The translations under genes were made by a program, and so were the position numbers. DNA of 64,000 bases, from positions 7,996,992 through 8,060,991 of the forward strand of contig JAJEKV010000058.1 of NCBI GenBank assembly GCA_021234155.1, in the 5' to 3' direction. The DNA comes from Isoetes taiwanensis (Eukaryota; Streptophyta; Lycopodiopsida; Isoetales; Isoetaceae). Of this stretch, positions 55,189 to 64,000 are shown piece by piece. Every line of letters begins with the position of its first letter. Position 1 is the first letter of the stretch. The notes under the pieces are model-generated. The model was not told where the DNA came from and searched no databases. It saw nothing but the letters and a program-made list of their open reading frames with translations.

Positions 55189-55480
55189 AATTGCAATTGA
55201 TGGTGAATTTGGCGAGAATGGGGCTCCATGTGACACATCCATTCCAAAGATTATAGTTGGCTCCACGGAGACCTTTGGAAGACCACGGCGAAATTCCGCC
55301 GATAACATCGTATTATATCCTCCACCTCACGGTTTGAAAGTAAGTCTTGGTTCAATGAGCGGGAGAGCCATTATGGGGTACCAAGTGAGTTACCTTGGCA
55401 TTAATTTTCAAAGCCACATTCGTCAAGTACTGATCATTTATATTACGGGGAGGAACTATACACTGATTAACAACTCCAGC
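55189..55480 (-). pseudogene. Argonaute (AGO4-clade) PIWI-domain fragment
   Basis: Minus strand. One exon (about 55,394-55,480) reads GVVNQCIVPPRNINDQYLTN then VALKINAK. A 68-bp interval with a GT donor and AG acceptor follows. The next exon (55,189-55,325) reads GGYNTMLSAEFRRGLPKV, then SVEPTIIFGMDVSHGAPFS and PNSPSIAI, ending at a GTAAGG donor. VTQC, NDQYLTN, KINAK and GMDVSHG are hallmarks of plant Argonautes, with GMDVSHG (not GADVTHP) favouring the AGO4/6/9 clade of RNA-directed DNA methylation. The Asp of MDVSH is the first PIWI catalytic residue. A one-base discrepancy at the junction and lack of neighbouring exons indicate a fragment. Confidence 0.82.
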
Positions 55481-55759
55481 GTCCGAGAAGCGGTTTGTTA
55501 AGCGGTACGCAAAAACATCTCTGCATAAGTATGCATTGCATCTTCCAACCGTAAACTACATATAAAAGGAATCAAACCATTACACAGCATAGAGATCAGT
55601 CTTTCTGAGGTAGAATGCATAGAATAAACTCTGGTGGCTCTTTTAGCTGAGATTTTAAAGCATTGAACATCATTGAAACTCTGTGAATATCGATGGGGAA
55701 GAAATCAACATGATGCTATTGGTAACAATGATCTGGTCTAATATAACAAGGAATCAGGT

Positions 55760-55862
55760 GAGAATGATAGTTGGGGAATTGCATCAAATGGAAATGGCGG
55801 ATGGGGAGGAGGCCTTTCGGATGCCAATGATTCTTGGGGTATTGCTTCAATGAAACTCACAC
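55760..55862 (+). pseudogene. WG-repeat peptide, possible AGO-hook fragment
   Basis: The plus-strand reading ENDSWGIASNGNGG, WGGGLSDANDSWGIAS contains three WG dipeptides in Asn/Ser/Gly-rich sequence. Such repeats form the Argonaute-binding platform of NRPE1 and SPT5-like proteins. It lies 280 bases from the AGO4-like exons on the other strand. Only about 34 codons are clear; upstream stops are frequent. Confidence 0.45.
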
Positions 55863-56285
55863 ATGGAGGCGGATAATAATGGAGCACTAGTTGGCAATGA
55901 TTACTTATGTATTTTATCTATCCTTCTTTATCTATCCACTTAGATTTCTCTCCATCCTTGTTTATCTATCCACTTTAATAAACCGGACTTGTGCACCATT
56001 GAGCTTCACTTGCATACTTTCATACTAAATCAAGCTTGCCAATCACTTGATCATGGTATGTTGCGGTGCAAACATATGGCTCACCGGGTTGCTCTTACGC
56101 ATACAATCTACACAAGGCATGCCCGGCTTCTGATCCATGCAAAAGCTGCAAGAAGAGCTTCTTTGATTTGCCATATTCTCTCGTGCATGATCACATACAA
56201 CTTCATATATGGTTGCGACCTCTTCATAGATTCTTGCTAAAAGGGTTTTGGACCGCGGCCGAGGGGTTCAGCGGCGTCTCACCTT
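55863..56285. other. Unassigned flank of the satellite
   Basis: A 83-codon and a 73-codon plus-strand frame overlap (55989-56240, 56066-56287) without recognisable domain. The last 40 bases contain CGGCCGAGG and AGCGGCGTCTCACC. Confidence 0.3.
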
Positions 56286-59200
56286 GAATTCCGAGTTCCC
56301 GGGGCCTTGGGGAGAGGAAATTTGGGGCAAGCGACCTCAGGAGGATTTTAGGGTCAGCTCGGCGTCAACACCCCAACCCCACTTCAAGACCGGCGCGCAA
56401 GGTCGTAGAATCGACAAGGAGAGGGCCTCGAAGCGTAAACCACGTGGGTTGCGAGGGCTCTAGAAAGGGTTTACGTTTTGGGGGCGAGTCTGTCTGTTGC
56501 GCAGGACTGGCGGCGGCCCAGAGAATCACGGGCAAGGCCCGGCGGGCCGGAGTTTGGGCCTTTCCTCCCTCCCGATGTGGCAAGTAGAAAGTGGAGCTTT
56601 TGCGGTGGCAAGACATTAAGTAAATTCGCAATTAATGCATTGCGAAAATAAATTCGGTTTTTGCCAGCGGGATCCCTAATTCATCTCGGCCTACGGCCCA
56701 ATTTTGAATTTACGGAGGAGAAGGTCTAGGTCAAAGGGTTAGCATTAGAGCGGTGGGGGCAGCCCGTTGCGGGGCACAGCGGTGGCACCCTTCCCAAGTC
56801 AAGCGAGGCGGGACCTTGCGGGGATCCCTCACAAGAGGGGAAGTCCGGACCCGAGGGGCGGGATCAAAAAGTTCGAGGCAGCCCTTCTGGCGGCGCTCCC
56901 GGGGCTGCCGCTAATGACCACCCTCGGGCCGGTTCCCCTATCCGCCCGTTGGATCCTCCGTTCGGGGGGCCCCTCTTCGGGGAAGGTCAAAAGATTCAGA
57001 TCGGTCAGGAGAACTTGTCAAACCCGGGGGCGTCGATGTCGACCTTGTAGAAACCGCCTTGTTTTGTCGTTGGGACGCAGGGATGCTCGGAATGGCAAAT
57101 AGACCCTGCCAAATCGTCAGGAATGGCGAAATTACCCTAGGGAGCAAGTTACCGCGGTCGGTTTTTGCGAAAGAAGGAAACACTCCGCCCTCCACGGCGG
57201 TATCCGCATGCACATCCTAGGCCAATTGACTACGAGTGTGATGGAAGTGAGCTACTTTGGCTTCTTGGAGTTCCGGGTGGTCTTCGGCCCGCGGAACTTG
57301 GTCCCGAGGGGCAATGTCGGCGTTACGAGTCCATTGGCGGAGTCGAATCAGCGATTCGGAGGCGGAGGTCGCCCGTCCGTCCCGAGGGCCTTGGGGAGAG
57401 AAATTTGGGGCAAAAGCGACCTCGGGAGGATTTTAGGAGTCAGCGCTCTGGCGTCAACACTAACCCACTTCAAGACACGGCGCAAGGTCCGGCGAATCGA
57501 CAAGGAGAGGGCCTCGAAAGCGTAAACCACGTGGGTTGCGGGCTCTAGAAGGGTTTACGTTTTGGGGGCGAGTCTGATCATTGCACTGGGACTGGCGAGA
57601 AGCGGCGACCGAGAATACAGAGCAAGGGGAACTGGCGGGGCGGAGTTTGGGCCTTTCCTCCTCCCGATGTGGCAAGTAGAAGTCGGGGGCTTTTGCGATG
57701 GCAAGACATTAAGTAAATTGCAATTAATGCATTGCCACGAAAATAAATTCGGTTTTGCCGGTAAGGATCCCTAATTCATCTCGGCCTACGGCCCAATTTT
57801 GAATTTTAGGAGAAGGTCTAGGTCAAAGGGTTAGCATTAGAGCGGTCGGGGCAGCCCGTTGCGGGGGCAGCCGAGCTGGCACCCTTCCCCAAGTCAAGCG
57901 AGGCGGGGACCTTGCGGGGATCCCTCACAAGAGGGAGAGTCCGGGACCCGGGGAGGCGGGATCAAAAAGTTCGAGGCAGCCCTTCTGGCGGCGCTCCCGG
58001 GGGGCTGCGCTAATGACCACCCTCCGGGCCGGTTCCCCTATCCGGCCGTTGGATCCTCCGTTCGGGGGCCCCTCTTGGGAAGGTCAAAAGATTCAGATCG
58101 GTCGGGAGAACTTGTCAAACCCTTGAGGCGTCGATGTCGGCCTTGTAGAAACCGCCTTTTTTGTCGTTGAACGCAGGGATGCTCGGGAATGGCAAATAGA
58201 CCCTGCCAAATCGTCAGGAATGGCGAAATTACCCTAGGGAGCAAGTTACCGCGGTCGGTTTTGCGAAAGAAGGAAACACTCCGCCCTCCACGGCGGTATC
58301 GCATGCACATCCTAGGCCAATTGACTACGAGTGTGATGGAAGTGAGCTACTTTGGCTTCTTGGAGTTCGGGTGGTCTTACGGCCGCGGAACTTGGTCCCG
58401 GGGGCAATGTCGGCGTTACGAGTCCATTGGCGGTCGATCGCGATTCAGGGGCGGAGGTCGCCCGTCCGTCCCGGGGCCTTGGGGAGAGAAATTTGGGCAA
58501 AGCGACCTGGGAGGATTTTAGGGTCAGCGCACGGCGTCAACACCCCTAACCCACTTCAAGACCGCGGCGCAAGGTCGGCCGAATCGACAAGGAGAGGGCC
58601 TCGAAGCGTAAACCACGTGGGTTGCGGGCTCTAGAAGGGTTTACGTTTTGGGGGCGAGAATCTGTCTGTTGCACTGGGACTGGCCAGAAGCGGCAGTAGA
58701 GAATCACGGACAAGAGGCCCGGCGGGCCGGAGTTTGGGCCTTTCCTCCTCCCGATGTGGCAAGTAGAAGTGGGGGCTTTTTTGCTGATGGCAAGACATTA
58801 AGTAAATTCGCAATTAATGCATTGCGAAAATAAATTCGGTTTTTGCGGCGGGATCCTAATTCATCTCGGCACTACGGCCCAATTTTGAATTTTAGGAGAA
58901 GGTCTAGGTCAAAGGGTTAGCATTAGAGCGGTGGGGCAGCCCGTTGCGGGGCAGCAGAGCTGGCACCCTTCCCCAAGTCAAGCGAGGCGGGACCTTGCGG
59001 GGATCCCTCACAAGAGGGAGAGTCAGGACCCGGAGGCGGGATCAAAAAGTTCGAGGCAGCCCTTCTGGCGGCGCTCCCGGGGCTGCGCTAATGACCACCC
59101 TCCGGGCCAGGTTCCCCTATCCGGCCGTTGGATCCTCCGTTCGGGGGGCCCCTCTTGGGGAAGGTCAAAAGATTCAGATCGGTCGGGAGAACTTGTCAAA

Positions 59201-62200
59201 CGCGGGGCGTCGATGTCGGCCTTGTAGAAACCGCCTTTGTTTTGTCGTTGAGACGCAGGGGGATGCTCGGAATGGCAAATAGACCCTGCCAAATCGTCAG
59301 GAATGGCGAAATTACCCTAGGGAGCAAGTTACCGGTCGGTTTTGCGAAAGAAGGAAACACTCCGCGCCCTCCCGACGGTATCCAGCATGCACATCCTAGG
59401 CCAATTGACTACGAGTGTGATGGAAGTGAGCTACTTTGGCTTCTTGGAGTTAGGGTGGTCTTACGGCCACGGAACTTGGTCCCCGGGGCAATGTCGGCGT
59501 TACGAGTCCATTGGCGAGAGTCGGATCAGCGATTCGGAGGCGGAGGTCGCCCGTCCGTCCCCGGGGCCTTGGGGAGAGAAATTTGGGGCAAAAAGCGCCT
59601 CAGGAGGAGGATTTTAGGGTCAGCTGCGGCGTCAACACCCAACCCACTTCAAGACCGCGAGCGCCAAGGTCGGCGAATCGACAAGGAGAGGGCCTCGAAG
59701 CGTAAACCACGTGGGTTGCGGGCTCTAGAAGGGTTTACGTTTTGGGGGCGAGTCTGGTCTGTTGCACTTAGGACTGGCGGCAGCGGCGAGGAATCACGGA
59801 GCAAGGGAAGGCCGGCGGGCCGGAGTTTGGGCCTTTCCTCCTCCCGATGTGGCAAGTAGAAGTGGGGAGCTTTTGCGATGGCAAGACATTAAAGTAAATT
59901 CGCAATTAATGCATTGCGCGAAAATAAATTCCGGTTTTTGCCGGCGGGATCCCTAATTCATCTCCGGCCTACGGCCCAATTTTGAATTTTGAGGAGAAGG
60001 TCTAGGTCAAAGGGTTAGCATTAGAGCGGTCGGGGCAGCGGTTGCGGGGGGCAGCAGGTGGCACCCTTCCCAAGTCAAGCGAGGCGGGGACCTTGCGGGG
60101 ATCCCTCACAAGAGGGAGAGTCCAGGACCCGGGAGGCCGGGATCAAAAAAGTTCGAGGCAGCCCTTCTGGCGGCGCTCCCGGGGCTGCGCTAATGACCAC
60201 CCTCCGGGCCGGTTCCCCTATCCGGCCCGTTGGATCCTCGGATTCGGGGGCCCCTCTTGGGGAAGGTCAAAAGATTCAGATCGGTCGGGAGAACTTGTCA
60301 AACCGCGGGCGTCGATGTCGGCCTTGTAGAAACGCCTTTGTTTTGTCGTTGGACGCAGGATGCTCGGAATGGCAAATAGACCCTGCCAAATCGTCCGGAA
60401 TGGCGAAATTACCCTAGGGAGCAAGTTACGGTCGGTTTTGCGAAAGAAGGAAACACTCCGCCCTCCGCGGCGGTATCCGCATGCACATCCTAGGCCAATT
60501 ATTTCTACGAGTGTGATGGAAGTGAGCTACTTTTGGCTTCTTGGAGTTGGGTGGTCTTCGGCCCGCGGAACAGTCCCCGGGGGCAATGTCGGCGTTACGA
60601 GTCCATTGGCGGTCGGTCAGCGATTCGGAGGAGGAGGGAGGTCGCCCGTCGTCCCGAGGGCCTTGGGGAGAGGAAATTTGGGGCAAGCGGCCTCGGGAGG
60701 ATTTTAAGTCAGCGCTCTGGCGTCAACACCTAACCCACTTCAAGACGGCGCAAGGTCGGCCGAATCGACAAAGGAGAGGGCCTCGAAGCGTAAACCACGT
60801 GGGTTGCGGGGCTCTAGAAGGGTTTACGTTTTGGGGGGGCGAGAGTCTGTCTGTTACGCAGGACTGGCGAAGCGGCGGCGAGAATCTGAGCAAGAGGCCC
60901 GGCGGGGCGGAGTTTGGGCCTTTCCTCCTCCCGATGTGGCAAGTAGAAGTCGAGCACTTTTGCGATGGCAAGACATTCGTAAATTCGCAATTAATGCATT
61001 GCGAAAATAAATTCGGTTTTTGCCCCGGGATCCCTAATTCATCTCGGCCTGCGGCCCAATTTTGAATTTTAGGAGAAGGTCTAGGTCAAAGGGTTAGCAT
61101 TAGAGCGGTCGGGGCAGCCGTTTGCGGGGCAACGGTGGCACCCTTCCCAAGTCAAGCGAGGCCGGGACCTTGCGGGGATCCCTCACAAGAGGGAGAGTCC
61201 AGGACCCGGGAGGCGGGATCAAAAAAGTTCGAGGCAGCCCTTCTGGCGGCGCTCCCGGGGCTGCGCTAATGACCACCCTCCGGGCCGGTTCCCCTATCCG
61301 GCCGTTGGATCCTCCGTTCGGGGCCCCTCTTGGGGAAGGTCAAAAGATTTCAGAATCGGTCAGGAGAACTTGTCAAACGCGGAAGCGTCGATGTCGGCCT
61401 TGTAGAAACCGCCTTTTGTTTTGTCGTTCGGGACGCAGGGATGCTCGGAATGGCAAATAGACCCTGCCAAATCGTCAGGAATGGCGAAATTACCCTAGGG
61501 AGCAAGTTACGGTCGGTTTTTGCGAAAGAAGGAAACACTCCGCCCTCCACGGCGGTATCCATGCACATCCTAGGCCAATTGACTACGAGTGTGATGGAAG
61601 TGAGCTACTTTGGGCGCTTCTTGGGTTGGGGTGGTCGGCCCGCGGAACTTGGTCCCGGGGGGCAATGTCGGCGTTACGAGTCCATTGGCGAGTCGGATCG
61701 CGATGGGAGGCGGAGGTCGCCCGTCGTCCCGGGGCCTTGGGGGAGAGAAATTTGGGGCAAGCGACCTCGGGAGGATTTTAGGGTCGCTCACGGCGTCAAC
61801 ACCCCAACCCCACTTCAAAGACGGCGCAAGGTCGGCGAATCGACAAGGAGAGGGCCTCGAAGCGTAAACCACGGTGGGTTGCCGGGCTCTAGAAGGGTTT
61901 ACGTTTTGGGGGCGAGTCTGGTCTGTTGCGCAGGACTGGCAGAAGCGGCAGCCGAGAATACGGAGCAAGGGAACTGGCGGGCCGGAGTTTGGGCCTTTCC
62001 TCCTCCCGATGTGGCAAGTAGAAGTGGGGGCACTTTGCGATGGCAAGACATTACGTAAATTCGCAATTAATGCATTGCGAAAATAAATTCGGTTTTGCCC
62101 GGGATCCTAATTCATCTCGGCACTACGGCCCAATTTTGAATTTTGAGGAGAAGGTCTAGGTCAAAGGGTTAGCATTAGAGCGGTCGGGGCAGCCCGTTGC

Positions 62201-64000
62201 GGGGAACAGCAGGCTGGCACCCTTCCCCAAGTCAAGCGAGGCCGGGGACCTTGCAGGGGATCCCTCACAAGGGGAGAGTCCAGGACCCGGGGCGGGATCA
62301 AAAAGTTCGAGGCAGCCCTTCTGGCGGCGGCTCCCGGGGCTGCGCTAATGACCACCCTCCGGGGCCGGTTCCCCTATCCGGCCGTTGGATCCTCCGTTCG
62401 GGGGCCCCTCGCCGGGGAAGGTCAAAAGATTCCAGATCGGTCAGGAGAACTTGTCAAACCGCGTCGTCTGATGTCGGCCTTGTAGAAACCGCCTTTTTTT
62501 TGTCGTTCGAGACGCAGGGATGCTCGGAATGGCAAATAGACCCTGCCAAATCGTCAGGAATGGCGAAATTACCCTAGGGGAGCAAGTTACACGGTCGGTT
62601 TTGCGAAAGAAGGAAACACTCCGCCCTCCACGGCGGTATCGCATGCACATCCTAGGCCAATTGACTACGAGTGTGATGGAAGTGAGCTACTTTGGCGCTT
62701 CTTGGAGTTCGGGTGGTCTTGGCCCGCGGAACTTGGTCCCCCAGGGCAATGTCGGCGTTCGAGTCCATTGGCGAGTCGGATCGCGATTAGGAGGAGGGGA
62801 GGTCGCCCGTCCGTCCCAGGGGCCTTGGGGAGAGGAAATTTGGGGCAAGCGACCTCGGGGAGGATTTTAAGTCCAGCTCACGGCGTCAACACCCCAACCC
62901 CACTTCAAGACGGCGCAAGGTCGGCGAATCGACAAGGAGAGGGCCTCGAAGCGTAAACCACGTGGGTTGCGGGCTCTAGAAGGGTTTACGTTTTGGGGGC
63001 GAGTCTGGTCTGTTGCACAGGACTGGCGAAAGCGGCGGTAGAGAATCTGGGCAAGAGGCCCGGCGGGCGGAGTTTGGGCCTTTCCTCCTCCCGATGTGGC
63101 AAGTAGAAGTCGAGCACTTTTGATGGCAAGACATTACGTAAATCGCGCAATTAATGCATTGCGAAAATAAATTCGGTTTTGCGGTGGGATCCCTAATTCA
63201 TCTCCAGCACCGCGGCCCAATTTTGAATTTTGAGGAGAAGGTCTAGGTCAAAGGGTTAGCATTAGAGCGGTCGGGGCAGCCCGTTGCGGGGCAACCGGTG
63301 GCACCCTTCCCCAAGTCAAAGCGAGGCCCGGGACCTTGCGGGGATCCCTCACAAGAGGGAGAGTCAGGACCCGGGGCGGGATCAAAAAAGTTCGAGGCAG
63401 ACCCTTCTGGCGGCTCCCGGGGCTGCGCTAATGACCACCCTCCGGGCCGGTTCCCCTATCCGGCCCGTTGGATCCTCCGTTCGGGGGCCCCTCTTGGGGA
63501 AGGTCAAAAGATTCAGTCGGTCAGGGGAGAACTTGTCAAACGGAGGCGTCGATGTCGGCCTTGTAGAAACCCGCCTTTGTTTTGTCGTTCGGACGCAGGG
63601 ATGCTCGGAATGGCAAATAGACCCTGCCAAATCGTCGGAATGGCGAAATTACCCTAGGGAGCAAGTTACGCGGTCGGTTTTGCGAAAGAAGGAAACACTC
63701 CGCCCTCCGCGGCCGGTATCCGCATGCACATCCTAGGCCAATTGACTCACGAGTGTGATGGAAGTGAGCTACTTTGGCTTCTTGGAGTTCGGGTGGTCTT
63801 ACGGCCCGCGGAACTTAGTCCCGGGGGCAATGTCGGCGTTACGGAGTCCATTGGCGGTCGGTCGCGATTCGGGAGGGGGGAGGTCGCCCGTCCGTCCCAG
63901 GGGCCTTGGGGAGAGAAATTTGGGGCAAGCAGCCTCAGGAGGATTTTAGGAGTCAGCTCTGGCGTCAACACTAACCCACTTCAAGACGGCGCAAAGGTCG
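56286..64000. repeat. Satellite array, 1,086-bp unit, about seven copies
   Basis: The landmark AGACCCTGCC recurs at 57101, 58198, 59281, 60378, 61459, 62538 and 63619: spacing 1,079-1,097, mean 1,086. All copies are head to tail and the array runs off the window. Other fixed landmarks are CATGCACATCCTAGG, GACTACGAGTGTGATGG, GAGTCCATTGGCG, CTCTAGAAGGGTTTACG, CTCCCGATGTGGCAAG and GTCTAGGTCAAAGGG. The first copy starts part-way (GGCCTTGGGGAGAGG). Copies differ almost only by one- to few-base indels in GC-rich places, so every open frame differs between units; none is treated as a gene. Confidence 0.97.

Noticed and set aside
55189..55501. The 116-codon plus-strand frame at 55151-55501 as a gene
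   Set aside because: The minus strand encodes clear Argonaute motifs with exon boundaries, so the plus frame is a shadow.
56286..64000. Many plus- and minus-strand frames of 80-240 codons in the satellite
   Set aside because: Frames change from unit to unit because of small indels, and no frame is shared by all seven copies; high GC content alone keeps frames open.

Overview
The window looks like repeat-rich nuclear DNA from a land plant. Evidence: a PPR-protein relic, Ty3/gypsy elements with plant-type polyproteins, Helitrons, hAT and CACTA-like termini, an AGO4-like Argonaute fragment and seed-storage-type cupin fragments. A ROC-COR (ROCO-type) GTPase relic and a gene of the multi-copy DUF7869-type family make a seedless vascular plant, most likely a fern, my best guess. 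This rests on family recall, not a search. No operon-like organisation, rRNA, tRNA or CRISPR was seen.

Layout. 1-2.6 kb: unassigned DNA, then a decayed PPR pseudogene. 2.9-4.3 kb: a fold-back plus one diverged inverted monomer of the satellite that fills the far end of the window. 4.5-6.2 kb: a 19-bp minisatellite, CT microsatellites and a LINE tail. 6.59-14.48 kb: a complete but decayed gypsy element (minus strand, TSD ACCAA) that splits a MYB/SANT-like gene; one of its LTRs carries a nested hAT element. 15.65-17.4 kb: a 5'-truncated LINE. 17.45-27.98 kb: a 10.5-kb gypsy element (minus strand, TSD AGGGA, about 2.16-kb LTRs) with an extra, catalytically complete RNase H placed before the reverse transcriptase. 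28.8-31.35 kb: a broken DUF7869-type gene. 31.9-33.35 kb: minisatellites and a 203-aa orphan ORF. 34.33-38.25 and 43.67-47.58 kb: two near-identical non-autonomous Helitrons. Between and around them lie a ROC-COR pseudogene, a GCGTC-rich hAT-like element, a LINE 3' end, a DUF7869-type tail and two cupin gene fragments. 48.97-55.1 kb: a probable degenerate CACTA element. 55.2-55.9 kb: an AGO4-clade PIWI fragment beside a WG-repeat peptide. 56.29 kb to the end: about seven head-to-tail copies of a 1,086-bp satellite.

How it fits together. Most genes here are relics cut by transposons, and the transposons are nested in one another. Insertion boundaries can be read exactly for two gypsy elements, two hAT elements and two Helitrons. 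The two Helitron copies, the LTR pairs and the satellite monomers disagree mostly at CAG/CTG/CCG and CG sites and as indels, while neighbouring AT-rich DNA is almost identical. That suggests consensus errors over methylated DNA, so some of the stops and frameshifts listed below may be sequencing artefacts.
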